The notes below the pieces were generated by a model that saw nothing but the letters and a program-made list of their open reading frames with translations, was not told where the DNA came from and ran no database searches. This document shows positions 48,073 through 57,696 of a stretch of DNA of 64,000 nucleotides, piece by piece. The position numbers and the translations under genes were made by a program. The stretch comes from CAWJJM01 sp963843275 (GTDB lineage Bacteria; Acidobacteriota; Thermoanaerobaculia; Multivoradales; JBCCEF01). The stretch lies in contig CAWJJM010000010.1 of NCBI GenBank assembly GCA_963843275.1, positions 124,001 to 188,000 of the forward strand, written 5' to 3'. Positions within the stretch are counted from its first letter, which is position 1. The number at the start of each line of letters is the position of its first letter.

Positions 48073-50336
48073 TGGCTTACCTGTCGCACCTCTACCTGCC
48101 GGGCGCCGTCGCGGTGTGGGCGGCGCTGGTGTTCGCCCTCGCCACCCTGTGGGGATACTCGCTGGTGCTGCGCGGCGACGCCGAGGCGCGCACCTTCGCC
48201 CGCCGCGCCTACACCTTCTTCACGGTGGCCGTCGTGCTGGCCGCCGTCGTGCTGGCCATCGCCCTGCTGCGGCGCGACTTCCGCATCGAGTACGTCTACC
48301 AGTACTCCGGGCTCGACCTGCCGCTCCACTACCAGCTCGGCGCCTTCTGGGCCGGGCAGAAGGGCAGCTTCCTGCTCTGGCTGCTGTGGGGCAGCCTGAT
48401 CGGGCTCGGCGTGATGCGCACGTCGGGCAAGGCCGAGGCGCCGGTGATGGGCGTCTACACCCTGTCGCTGCTCGCCCTGCTGTTCATCCTGGTGCGGCAG
48501 AACCCGTTCGTCATGCTGGGCCAGACGCCGGCGGACGGCGAGGGCCTCAACCCGCTGCTGCAGAACGACTGGATGGTGATCCACCCGCCGATCATGTTCG
48601 TCGGCTACGCGCTGTCCGCGGTGCCGTTCGCCTTCGCGATCGCGGCGCTGTGGCGGCGCGACTACGACGGCTGGGCGCGCCGCGCCTTCCCCTGGGCCCT
48701 GGCCGGCTTCCTGGTGCTCGGCGCCGCCATCCTGATGGGCGGGTACTGGGCCTACAAGACGCTCGGCTGGGGAGGCTACTGGGGCTGGGATCCGGTCGAG
48801 AACGCCTCGCTGATCCCGTGGCTCTTCCTCACCGTGCTCATCCACGGCCTCTACCTCGAGCGCAGCAAGGGGCGCTACCGGCGCGCCAACTACGTGCTCG
48901 CGTCGCTGGCCTACCTGTCGGTCCTCTACGGCACCTTCCTCACCCGCTCCGGCGTGCTGGCGGACTTCTCGGTGCACAGCTTCGTCGACCTCGGGATCTC
49001 GGGCTGGCTGATCGCCCCGATGGTGGTGTTCATCACCCTTCCGGCGGCGCTGATGATCGCCCGCTTCCGCGAGGTGCCGCGGGTGAAGAACGAGGACCCG
49101 GTGCTCTCGCGCGGCGCCTTCCTGGTGATGTCGACGCTGACCGTCCTGGCGGCGGCGCTGGTCATCACCATCGGCACCTCGGCGCCGCTGCTGACCGGTT
49201 TCATGAAGAACCCGGGTCAGGTGGGGCCGGCCTTCTACAACCAGGTCAACCTCCCCATCGCCCTGCTGATCGGCATCCTGCTCTCGGTGGTGCCCTTCCT
49301 CACCTGGCGTGGCGAGTCCCCCGCGGCGGTGGGGCGGAAGATGATCGTGCCGCTCGCCGTCGGCGCCGTGGTCACCGCCGGCGCCTTCCTGTGGCGGGTG
49401 CACGAGCCGCTGCACCTGGCCTTCGTCCTCTTCGCCACCGCGGCGCTGGTCGCCAACCTGATCAAGACCTACCGGCGCGCCTCCACCCAGGGCCTGGGGG
49501 CGGCCGGCGGCTGGCTGGCCCACGTCGGCGTGGGCATCATGCTGCTCGGCTTCCTCGCCAGCTCGGCCTACGACCAGAGCGCCAAGGTGACCCTGGTCCA
49601 GGGGCAGCCCCAGAAGGTCGAGGACATGACGCTGACCTTCACCCGCTACCTGCCGCGGCAGGGCCGCGAGAAGGAGCGCATGGAGGTGCACGTGGTGCGG
49701 GCCGACGGCAGCGAGTACTACGCCTATCCCAAGCTCTTCGTCAACGACCGCACCCGCCAGGTGATGGCCAACCCGCACGTGCGCAGCTACCCGCTGCAGG
49801 ATCTCTACATCTCGCCGATCGAGTTCGACCCCGGCCGCCAGCCCGGCGCCGCGGAGGAGATCCAGCTCGCCCAGGGCGAGAGCTTCTCCTCCGGCGGGGT
49901 CGAGCTGCGCTTCGCCGGCTTCGACCTCAGCGCGGCCGGCGGTCATGACCCCAACGCCATCCTCGCCGCCGGCGGCACGATCAGCGTCGGCGCCGCGGTG
50001 GAGATCACCCGCGACGGCCAGACCTCCCAGGTGATGCCGATCTACGCCTTCACCGGCAACGGCCAGGTGTCGGCGCCCCCGGTGACGCTCCCCGGCGGCG
50101 GCGTGGTGCGCGTCTCCGGCATCAACGCCAACGACGGCCGGGTCCAGCTCGACGTGGTCGGCCTCCCCGGCGGCTCCCCTGGCGAGCCGGCACGCCTGTC
50201 GATCGACGTCACCAAGAAGCCGCTGATCCAGCTCGTCTGGTACGGCCTCTACGTCGTCCTCTTCGGCGGCCTGCTCTCCGCCTGGAAACGCCTCCGCCAG
50301 GCCCGCCTCACCCCCCCACCCCCCGCCACCGCCTGA
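48072..50336 (+). CDS. ccmF: Cytochrome c heme lyase CcmF
   Basis: A 754-residue polytopic protein with about 14 helices that ligates heme to apocytochrome CxxCH motifs. The WWD motif is GGYWGWDPVENASLIPWL near residue 240. Other family landmarks are NDWMVIHPPIMFVGYA and LYGTFLTRSGVLADFSVHSF. The C-terminal periplasmic region (about residues 520-715) is the typical CcmF_C extension. The start is the ATG at 48072, overlapping the ccmE stop. No ccmG, ccmH or ccmI follows; convergent genes begin 180 nt downstream. Confidence 0.95.
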   Translation: MAYLSHLYLPGAVAVWAALVFALATLWGYSLVLRGDAEARTFARRAYTFFTVAVVLAAVVLAIALLRRDFRIEYVYQYSGLDLPLHYQLGAFWAGQKGSFLLWLLWGSLIGLGVMRTSGKAEAPVMGVYTLSLLALLFILVRQNPFVMLGQTPADGEGLNPLLQNDWMVIHPPIMFVGYALSAVPFAFAIAALWRRDYDGWARRAFPWALAGFLVLGAAILMGGYWAYKTLGWGGYWGWDPVENASLIPWLFLTVLIHGLYLERSKGRYRRANYVLASLAYLSVLYGTFLTRSGVLADFSVHSFVDLGISGWLIAPMVVFITLPAALMIARFREVPRVKNEDPVLSRGAFLVMSTLTVLAAALVITIGTSAPLLTGFMKNPGQVGPAFYNQVNLPIALLIGILLSVVPFLTWRGESPAAVGRKMIVPLAVGAVVTAGAFLWRVHEPLHLAFVLFATAALVANLIKTYRRASTQGLGAAGGWLAHVGVGIMLLGFLASSAYDQSAKVTLVQGQPQKVEDMTLTFTRYLPRQGREKERMEVHVVRADGSEYYAYPKLFVNDRTRQVMANPHVRSYPLQDLYISPIEFDPGRQPGAAEEIQLAQGESFSSGGVELRFAGFDLSAAGGHDPNAILAAGGTISVGAAVEITRDGQTSQVMPIYAFTGNGQVSAPPVTLPGGGVVRVSGINANDGRVQLDVVGLPGGSPGEPARLSIDVTKKPLIQLVWYGLYVVLFGGLLSAWKRLRQARLTPPPPATA

Positions 50337-50379
50337 CCCGCCACACCGGGTGGCCCGAGGCACGCTCGCGCCCTTCACC

Positions 50380-50495
50380 GGCCGAGAGCGGGCGCAGCCC
50401 GCGCGAGGTCTCCCAGCGGCGCGAGCGCAGCGAGAGCCGCCCCCCGGCCGAGAGCGGGCGCAGCCCGCGCGAGGCCCCCGGGGCGAGCGCAGCGA
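50380..50495. repeat. Intergenic direct repeats with short hairpins
   Basis: A 29-nt element occurs twice (50380-50408 and 50446-50474), 66 nt apart. A 13-nt element containing GAGCGCAGCGA occurs after each copy (50421-50433 and 50483-50495). Each 29-nt unit contains a small hairpin (GCGGGC, 3-nt loop, GCCCGC). The array fills the gap between the convergent ccmF and phosphoesterase genes and could end transcription on both strands or be a REP-like element. Confidence 0.7.
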
Positions 50496-50518
50496 CGCCC
50501 CCCCGGTGATCGGAGGGG

Positions 50519-51259
50519 TCAGGCGCCGACGGAGAGGCGCTCCGCCAGCACGTCCGGCAGCCCCGCGCGGCGGATCCGGGCCTGGGCGTCGGAGATCGGG
50601 TAGGGGACCCGGTACCAGCGCACCAGGGCCCGCTCGCTGTCGTAGGTCATGAACGAGGCCCGTGGATCGCGGTCCCGCGGCTGGCCGATCGAGCCGGGGT
50701 TGAGCAGGTAGCGGTAGCCCGGCACCAGCTCCAGGCGCCCGCTGTCGCGCAGCGGCGAGACCCGCACGCCGCGCGGGGTCGCCACGAACAGCGAGGTGAT
50801 GTGGGTGTGCCCGAAGAAGGTCAGCGGCGCCGGGTGGGCGGCGAAGATCTGCTCGGCGTCGAAGTCCGAGAAGACGTAGGCGTCCTCGTCGAGCGGCGAG
50901 CCGTGGCAGATCGCCAGGTCGTCGGTGATCGCCAGCGGCCCCTGGGGCAGGTCGCGCACCCAGCGCAGGTTCGTCGCCGTCAGCCGCTCCCGGGTCCAGC
51001 GCGCCGCGGTCAGCGCGACGTCGTTGAAGGTCGCGCCGTCGTCGATGCCGGTGGCGACCTTGTCGTGGTTGCCGCGGATCGAGTACATGGTGCGCCGCAT
51101 GCGGCGCAGCACGTCCACCACCTGGTTGGGCGAGGCACCGTAGCCCACGACGTCGCCCAGCATCAGCACGACGTCGAAGCGCTTGCGGCGCACCTTGCCG
51201 AGCACCGCCTCCAGCGCCTCGTAGTTGGCGTGGATGTCCGAGAGGATCAGCGTTCTCAT
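50519..51259 (-). CDS. Metallophosphoesterase (YfcE/MJ0936-like)
   Basis: A 246-residue calcineurin-like phosphoesterase. The metal-binding motifs are in order: SDIHANYEAL, GDVVGYG, GNHD, CHGSP and GHTHI. The pattern matches small bacterial phosphodiesterases of the YfcE/MJ0936 group; the substrate is unknown. It is the last gene of the long minus-strand operon, and its ATG overlaps the aroK stop by 4 nt. Confidence 0.85.
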   Translation of the reverse strand: MRTLILSDIHANYEALEAVLGKVRRKRFDVVLMLGDVVGYGASPNQVVDVLRRMRRTMYSIRGNHDKVATGIDDGATFNDVALTAARWTRERLTATNLRWVRDLPQGPLAITDDLAICHGSPLDEDAYVFSDFDAEQIFAAHPAPLTFFGHTHITSLFVATPRGVRVSPLRDSGRLELVPGYRYLLNPGSIGQPRDRDPRASFMTYDSERALVRWYRVPYPISDAQARIRRAGLPDVLAERLSVGA

Positions 51260-51771
51260 CGCCACTCCGCCAGCCGCAGGGCGACCCGACCCGCGACCTC
51301 CTGGACACCCTCCGCGGGTGCCACGTCGATGCGCAGGTCGCAGCGCTGGTAGGCGGGGAGGCGCTGGCGGTAGAGCGCCCACGCCTCCGCCTCGTCGTGG
51401 AACAGTGGCCGGTCCAGCTTGCCGAGCCCGCCGATGCGTTCCACGATGGTGCCGAACGGCGGGTTGAGCCACACCGTCAGCCCCGCCCCGCGCAGCAGCC
51501 GCGCGGTGGGCTCGAGGGCGACGGTGCCGCCGCCGGTGGCCACCACGGGGTCGACGAGATCGGGCCGCGCCAGCAGCTCGGCCAGCGCCTCCAGCTCGAG
51601 CCGCCGGAACTCGGCCTCCCCGGCCGCCGCGAAGATCTCCCGGACCGAGCGGCCGGCGCGGCGCTCGATCTCGTCGTCCAGGTCGACGAAGGGGACCCCC
51701 AGGCGCGCCGCCAGGGCACGCCCCACCGAGGTCTTGCCGGCTCCCATGAATCCCGTCATGAAGATCCTCAC
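51256..51771 (-). CDS. aroK: Shikimate kinase
   Basis: A 171-residue P-loop kinase phosphorylating shikimate in chorismate synthesis. Walker A is GFMGAGKTS (residues about 7-15), followed by the shikimate-binding VDLDDEIERRAGRSVREIF, GEAEFRRLE and GGG motif VVATGGGTV, and the lid R in KLDRPLF. The start is the GTG at 51771, which overlaps the preceding stop (GTGA) and gives the normal family length; the frame remains open further upstream. Confidence 0.92.
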   Translation of the reverse strand: MRIFMTGFMGAGKTSVGRALAARLGVPFVDLDDEIERRAGRSVREIFAAAGEAEFRRLELEALAELLARPDLVDPVVATGGGTVALEPTARLLRGAGLTVWLNPPFGTIVERIGGLGKLDRPLFHDEAEAWALYRQRLPAYQRCDLRIDVAPAEGVQEVAGRVALRLAEWR

Positions 51772-51905
51772 CGCGCCCGTCCCGCCCCCTCCTCGGAGGC
51801 GCTCTTGCCGCCCTCGCGCCGCAGGGCGAGGCGGAGCAGGACGGCGAAGCCACCCCACACCGTCCCGCACACCAGCACCATCACCGTCACCGCGAGCGGG
51901 CTCAT
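51768..51905 (-). CDS. MetS-like small subunit of NSS transporter
   Basis: A 45-residue protein with one transmembrane helix (about residues 5-27, AVTVMVLVCGTVWGGFAVLLRL) and a charged tail. Size, sequence type and position match the MetS family of small subunits that accompany NSS transporters, as in the MetPS methionine/alanine system of Corynebacterium. It overlaps the transporter stop (ATGA) and the aroK GTG (GTGA). Confidence 0.82.
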   Translation of the reverse strand: MSPLAVTVMVLVCGTVWGGFAVLLRLALRREGGKSASEEGAGRAR

Positions 51906-53383
51906 CCGACCTCCCCGGCCGGCACCGCGCCGCCCTCCGCCCGCCGCGGGGCGAGGCTGCGCCGCGCCAGCCAGCGGTTCGCCAGCGCCAGGGCCGCCAG
52001 CGCGATCCCCCACTGCACCAGCACGGTGCCGACGTTGAACGTCGACCAGGGCGCCAGCCAGCGCGCCGGGTCGCCCTGCGCCGCCTGGCGCAACCACCAG
52101 GCGAGCAGCACCACCGCCTCGATCGGGACCAGCACCGCCACCGCCGCCACCCAACCGCGTCCCACCGGCAGGTCCACCCCGGGGCCGTTGACCACCTCGC
52201 GGCGCAGCCGGTCGACGCCGAAGCGTACCGCGGTCAGCGCGAAGAAGAGCCCCGAGAGCATCAGCCCCAGCGACCACACCCAGTCCTGGTTCTGGAAGAA
52301 GGGCATCGACAGCGCCGACGGGAGGCCGCAGGCGAAGCCGCCGAGGCCCACGAAGACCAGGGCGCGCCGGCGTCGCAGCCCGAGGTCCACCAGCACCCGG
52401 GTGGCGAGCTCGAGCATCGAGATCAGGCTGGTCAGCGCCGCAAACGACAGCGCCAGGAAGAACAGCACCATGAAGAAGGAGCCACCCGGCATGTGGGCGA
52501 AGAGCTCGGGCATCCAGACGAAGGTCAGCCCCTCGTTGCCGGCGCCGACGATCTCCGCCTGCGCCTCGGGGTGGATGGCGAAGACGGTGCACAGCACCAT
52601 GATGCCGGCGAGCAGCGACATCGAGTTGTTGCCGAAGCCGATGAGGAAGGCGTTGAGCGGCACGTCCTCGCGCACGCGCATGTAGATGGCGTAGGTGAGG
52701 ATGAGACCCCAGCCGGCGCCGGTGTCCCAGGCGTTCTGGGTCAGGGCCTCCACCCAGACGCGGGGGTGGCCGAGAGCCGCCCAGTCGGGCGTGAAGAGGA
52801 ACTCCAGGCCGGCCACGGCACCGGGCAGGGTGACCGCCCGCACCGCCAGCACGACCACCAGCAGCGCCAGCAGCGGGATCAGCACCTTGGCGACCCGCTC
52901 GATGCCGCGCACCCCGAACCACACCACCACGAAGGCCAGCCCGAGGGCCAGCAGGTGGAACCCGACGGCGGCCGGCGAGCCGGCGAAGCCGTTCCACAGC
53001 GCCCGCGGGTCGCGGCTCGCCGCGCCGCTGAGCGACCCCCACAGGTAGCGCAGGCACCAGCCGGAGACCACCGAGTAGTAGAACATGATCGCGGTGGCAC
53101 AGAGGGCCACCCAGCCGCCCATCCAGGCGCTGCGCTCGCCGCCGAGCGTGGCGAAGGCCCCCACCGTCCCCTTGCGGGTGCGCTTGCCGAAGGCGAACTC
53201 GACGATCATCAGCGGCACCGACCAGAGCAGCAGGAAGACCACCCAGGCGACCAGGAAGCTGCCGCCGCCGTTGGACGCCACCACCCGCGGGAAGCGCCAG
53301 ATGTTGCCGGTCCCCACCGCCATCCCGAGGGTGGCGAGCACCAGTCCCCAGCGGCTGCTGAAGGCCTCCGTCGCCGGGTTCAC
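51902..53383 (-). CDS. Sodium-dependent NSS-family transporter (MetP-like)
   Basis: A 493-residue neurotransmitter:sodium symporter with about 12 helices. The N-terminal WGLVLATLGMAVGTGNIWRFPRVVASNGGGSFL forms the Na+ and substrate site of transmembrane helix 1. Helix 6 includes QNAWDTGAGWGLILTYAIYM, and helix 8 includes FFLALSFAALTSLISMLE. Together with the overlapping 45-residue MetS-like protein it resembles MetP of methionine/alanine uptake; the actual amino acid is unknown. The GTG start at 53383 overlaps the thiE stop (GTGA). Confidence 0.9.
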   Translation of the reverse strand: MNPATEAFSSRWGLVLATLGMAVGTGNIWRFPRVVASNGGGSFLVAWVVFLLLWSVPLMIVEFAFGKRTRKGTVGAFATLGGERSAWMGGWVALCATAIMFYYSVVSGWCLRYLWGSLSGAASRDPRALWNGFAGSPAAVGFHLLALGLAFVVVWFGVRGIERVAKVLIPLLALLVVVLAVRAVTLPGAVAGLEFLFTPDWAALGHPRVWVEALTQNAWDTGAGWGLILTYAIYMRVREDVPLNAFLIGFGNNSMSLLAGIMVLCTVFAIHPEAQAEIVGAGNEGLTFVWMPELFAHMPGGSFFMVLFFLALSFAALTSLISMLELATRVLVDLGLRRRRALVFVGLGGFACGLPSALSMPFFQNQDWVWSLGLMLSGLFFALTAVRFGVDRLRREVVNGPGVDLPVGRGWVAAVAVLVPIEAVVLLAWWLRQAAQGDPARWLAPWSTFNVGTVLVQWGIALAALALANRWLARRSLAPRRAEGGAVPAGEVG

Positions 53384-54077
53384 CGCTCCCTCCCCGCGGC
53401 GCGGGCGGCCGCCAGCAGCGCCCGGCAGCTCGCCCCCGGGTCGTCGCCGCAGGCGGCCGAGAGCACCGCCACCGTGTCGGCGCCCGCGGCGAGCACGGCG
53501 CCGAGGTTGCCCGCGTCGATGCCGCCGATGGCCACCAGCGGCTTGGCGGTGCGGCGCCGCGCCACCCGCACGAGCTCGAGCCCCACCACCGGGTCGGGAT
53601 CGGGCTTGCTGCGGGTCGGGAAGACCGGCCCCACGGCGACCACGTCGACCTCCGGGTCGTCCGCGGCGGCGGCGAGCTCGTCCTCGTCGTGGGCGGAGCG
53701 CCCGATCCACGGTTCCGGCCCCAGCAGCCGGCGCGCCGCGGCGGGCGGCAGGTCGCGTTGGCCCAGGTGGAGTCCGGCGGCGTCGACCAGGGCGGCCACG
53801 TCGGCGCGGTCGTCGACCCACAGGTCGGCGCCCGCGGCCGCGGCGGCCTGGCGCGACGCCGCCACCAGCCGCAGCAGCTCGCGGTCGTCGAGCGGCGGCG
53901 CCGGCGGCCGCGGCTTGGGACGCACCTGGATCCACCTCACCCCGGCGGCCGCCATCGCGGCGACCGCCCCGGGCAGCGCCGCCGCGCCGAGCGCGGCGGC
54001 GTCGGCGATGGCGTAGACGGCCGGGGGGCGCGGCGGACGCCGGCGGGCGGCGGGCGGACGCGGCGCGGCGGCGGCGC

Positions 54078-54081
<4 letters not shown>
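53380..54081 (-). CDS. thiE: Thiamine-phosphate synthase ThiE
   Basis: A 233-residue TIM-barrel protein of the ThiE/TenI family, which joins the thiazole and pyrimidine phosphates. Motifs include RWIQVRPK near residue 50, DLWVDDRADVAAL, GLHLGQRDLP, IGRSAHDEDEL, VVAVGPVFPTRSKPDPDPVVGLE and LVAIGGIDAGN. The canonical QxR-x-K and GPxxxTxTK elements are recognisable, with some substitutions, so a TenI-like function is possible. The start is inferred as a TTG at 54081 that overlaps the accC stop (TTGA); the first 25 residues are low complexity. Confidence 0.8.
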
Positions 54082-55433
<1,352 letters not shown>

Positions 55434-55441
55434 GGGCGGCG

Positions 55442-55930
55442 CTAGTCGGAGCGGATGGCGAACAGGGGCTCGCCGAACTCGACCGGCTGGGCGTTCTCCG
55501 GGTAGATCTCGACCACCACCCCGTCGACGTCCGACTCGATCTCGTTCATCAACTTCATCGCCTCGACGATGCAGAGCACCTGCCCCTGTTTGACCCGGTC
55601 CCCCACCGCGACGAAGGGGTCCGCCTCGGGCGAGGACGCCCGGTAGAACGTCCCGACGATCGGCGACGGGAGCACGTGTGCGCCCTCCGGCGGCCCTTCC
55701 TCCTCGGGCTCGGCCGCGGCCGGCGGCGCGGCGGCCGGTCGCGGCGGCGCGGCGGCGGGCGGCGGCGCGGCGGCCGCGGCGGCCGCCCCGTCGGTCGTGG
55801 CGTGCACCTCCGGCGCGCGCCCGTCGATGCGCAGGCGGAAGCCCGAGCGCTCCACCTCGAGGCCGACCAGGCCGCGGTCGGAGACCAGCTCCATGAGGTC
55901 CTTGATCTGCTCGAAGGTCAGCACGTCCAC
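55442..55930 (-). CDS. accB: Biotin carboxyl carrier protein AccB
   Basis: A 162-residue carrier with an N-terminal helical segment (IKDLMELVSDRGLVGLEVERSGFRLRI), an Ala/Pro-rich flexible linker (about residues 46-78) and a biotinyl domain. Biotin attaches to Lys126 in VEAMKLMNEI. It starts with a GTG and directly precedes accC. The roadblock gene ends 31 nt upstream. Confidence 0.95.
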   Translation of the reverse strand: MDVLTFEQIKDLMELVSDRGLVGLEVERSGFRLRIDGRAPEVHATTDGAAAAAAAPPPAAAPPRPAAAPPAAAEPEEEGPPEGAHVLPSPIVGTFYRASSPEADPFVAVGDRVKQGQVLCIVEAMKLMNEIESDVDGVVVEIYPENAQPVEFGEPLFAIRSD

Positions 55931-55961
55931 ACCCCTCCGGCCGCGCCCCGGCGGCCGGCAC

Positions 55962-56318
55962 TCAAGAAAGCTCGTCCTCCAGCACCAGACGCGCCCGGCG
56001 GAGCTCGAACCGGGCGCGACCGTAGCCCTCGTCGGGACCGATCACCAGCAGGAGGTAGTAGTCGTCGGCGACGGAGCTTACCATCAGCGTCAGCCGGTCG
56101 GTGGACACCGAGAGCTGGTGCACCTCGCCTACCGCCAGGCCGGTGCGGTCGTCGGAGATGGCGCGCACGCGGGCGACGAGCTCGGCGGCGAGCAGCTCCA
56201 GATCGACGGAGGCGTCGGCGCTCACCGACTCGACGGGGATGCCGTCGGCGTCGACCAGGCAGAGCGCCCGCCAGCCGGGGATGCGCTCCGCGATCCGGGA
56301 GAGCCGGTCAACGAACAT
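55962..56318 (-). CDS. Roadblock/LC7 domain protein
   Basis: A 118-residue protein that is essentially one roadblock/LC7 domain: GWRALCLVDADGIPVESVS, helix LLAAELVARVRAI, then VHQLSVSTDRLTLMVSSVADDYYLLLVIG. Bacterial proteins of this type (for example MglB) act as regulators of small Ras-like GTPases or as dimer scaffolds. No mglA GTPase lies in the window. Its ATG overlaps the end of the TPR gene by 11 nt, suggesting the two proteins are made together. Confidence 0.82.
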   Translation of the reverse strand: MFVDRLSRIAERIPGWRALCLVDADGIPVESVSADASVDLELLAAELVARVRAISDDRTGLAVGEVHQLSVSTDRLTLMVSSVADDYYLLLVIGPDEGYGRARFELRRARLVLEDELS

Positions 56319-57525
56319 CCGACGCGGCGCTCCCTCGGCGCCGGCGCAGGCGGGCCAGGTAGGCGTGGAGCAGGGCCTGCCGCGGTGGCAGGTCGGGGTC
56401 CGCGTCCCGCAGCAGCTCGGCGGCGGTCAGCGCTGCCGGCGGAGCGCCCGCGGCCGCGCCGGTGGCCTCCTCGAAGCCGCGCCGCGCCGCCTCGTTGCCG
56501 GGCTCGCGATCCAGCACCGCGGCGAAGATGCCGCGCGCCTGGCGGGGATGCCCCTGGTCGAGGTAGAGGCGCCCGAGGGTCACGGTCGGCCGCTCGTCCT
56601 CCGCCGCGGCGCCGGGCGGCTGCAGATCCTCCGGCACGGCCTCCTCGGGTCCGGAACCGGACGCCTCCATCGCGAGCGCCTCGGGCTCCGCGGCTCCCGG
56701 CTGCGCGACCTCGGGCTCGGCGAACTCGGCCTCCGCGACCGCGGGCTCGGCGACCTCGGGCTCGGCGAACTCGGGTGCCGCGAAATCGGGCGCCGCCGCC
56801 TCGGGCTCGGCGGGCGCGGGCGCCGCGGCGGCGGCGGCGGCGGCGAGCACTGCGGGCGCCACCGGGAAGAGACCCTCCGCGGTCAGGGCGGCCAGGTAGC
56901 GGTGGCGCGCCGCGGCGCCCCCCAGCTCGCCGAAGGGCTCGCCCTCCGGTCCCGGCGGCGACGCCGGGGGCGCCGCGACCTCCGGCCGCGGCGGCGAGAC
57001 CGCCGGCTCGGCGGTCGCCGGCTCGGGCGGTGCGATGCCCGGCTCGGGCGGCGCGAAGGGGGGCTCGGGCGCCGCCGGCGACGGGGCGGCCGTCTCCTCA
57101 CTCCCGTCGTCGGGCGCGTCGAGCTGGCGGCGCAGGTCCGGCAGGTCCGGGTCGACGTCGTTGAGGACGGTGTAGAGGTCCAGCCGTTCGCGGGCCCGTC
57201 CGGAGTCACCGAGGGCGAGGTAGGCCTCGATCAGGGCCTTGTTGGCGACCAGGTTGGTGGCGTCCAGCTCGAGGGCGCGCTCGAGCGCCGTGGCGGCCGC
57301 CGCGGCGTCGCCCTGTTCCAGCCGGGTACGCCCCAGGGCGACGCGGGCCGAGACGTGGTTGGGGTGCCGCGCCAGCCCCGCCTCGAGCACCTCCACCGCC
57401 GCGCCGTGCTGCCCCGTCCGCCGGTACTCGTCGGCGAGCTGCAGGAAGACGCGCGAGCCGGGATCCTCCTCCCAGCGCCGGCGCAGGTCGGCCAGGTGGT
57501 CGTCGGCGGGGGGCTCGGGACTCAT
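56308..57525 (-). CDS. TPR protein with acidic Pro/Ala-rich linker
   Basis: A 405-residue cytoplasmic protein. Residues about 10-130 hold three TPR units (DPGSRVFLQLADEYRRTGQHGAAVEVLEAGL, HPNHVSARVALGRTRLEQGD, TNLVANKALIEAYLALGD). Residues about 145-300 are low-complexity Pro/Ala/Glu, including a run of PEFAEPEVAEPAVAEAEFAE-type pentapeptides. Another TPR-like unit (PTVTLGRLYLDQGHPRQARGIFAAVL) follows near residue 325. It begins the long minus-strand operon and overlaps the roadblock gene, suggesting a joint scaffold. Similar TPR/roadblock pairs occur upstream of accB in Acidobacteria-like genomes as far as I recall; function unknown. Confidence 0.8.
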   Translation of the reverse strand: MSPEPPADDHLADLRRRWEEDPGSRVFLQLADEYRRTGQHGAAVEVLEAGLARHPNHVSARVALGRTRLEQGDAAAAATALERALELDATNLVANKALIEAYLALGDSGRARERLDLYTVLNDVDPDLPDLRRQLDAPDDGSEETAAPSPAAPEPPFAPPEPGIAPPEPATAEPAVSPPRPEVAAPPASPPGPEGEPFGELGGAAARHRYLAALTAEGLFPVAPAVLAAAAAAAAPAPAEPEAAAPDFAAPEFAEPEVAEPAVAEAEFAEPEVAQPGAAEPEALAMEASGSGPEEAVPEDLQPPGAAAEDERPTVTLGRLYLDQGHPRQARGIFAAVLDREPGNEAARRGFEEATGAAAGAPPAALTAAELLRDADPDLPPRQALLHAYLARLRRRRGSAASDVR

Positions 57526-57600
57526 GGGAACGGGCGACGGCCTCGGGCGGTCGTGGATCGGATGGCCGCGGATCCTGGCCAGATGGCTTCGGCGACAGGC

Positions 57601-57606
57601 ATTATA
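57601..57606 (-). promoter_or_regulatory. TATAAT -10 of the TPR-accBC-aroK operon
   Basis: A perfect TATAAT on the minus strand lies 75 nt before the ATG at 57525, in the gap after the Ig/PKD gene and its terminator. It is the only candidate promoter I see for the nine-gene operon down to 50519. No good -35 is evident. Confidence 0.55.
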
Positions 57607-57639
57607 GCGGCGTTCTCCGGGGAACCCCAGAGACGCAGA

Positions 57640-57660
57640 GGGCGGCCTTCGCGGCCGCCC
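57640..57660 (-). terminator. Hairpin terminator after Ig/PKD gene
   Basis: A perfect 8-bp stem (57640-57647 with 57653-57660) closes a 5-nt loop, 36 nt beyond the stop codon at 57697. On the minus strand a T-rich segment (TCTGCGTCTC) follows. Confidence 0.6.
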
Positions 57661-57696
57661 CCGCTCCCCGCGACCGGGACCCGCCCGGCGCCCGCC

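Noticed and set aside
56690..56860. DNA tandem repeat in the TPR gene
   Set aside because: It is in-frame Pro/Glu/Ala linker sequence of imperfect pentapeptides, not an exact DNA repeat or mobile element.
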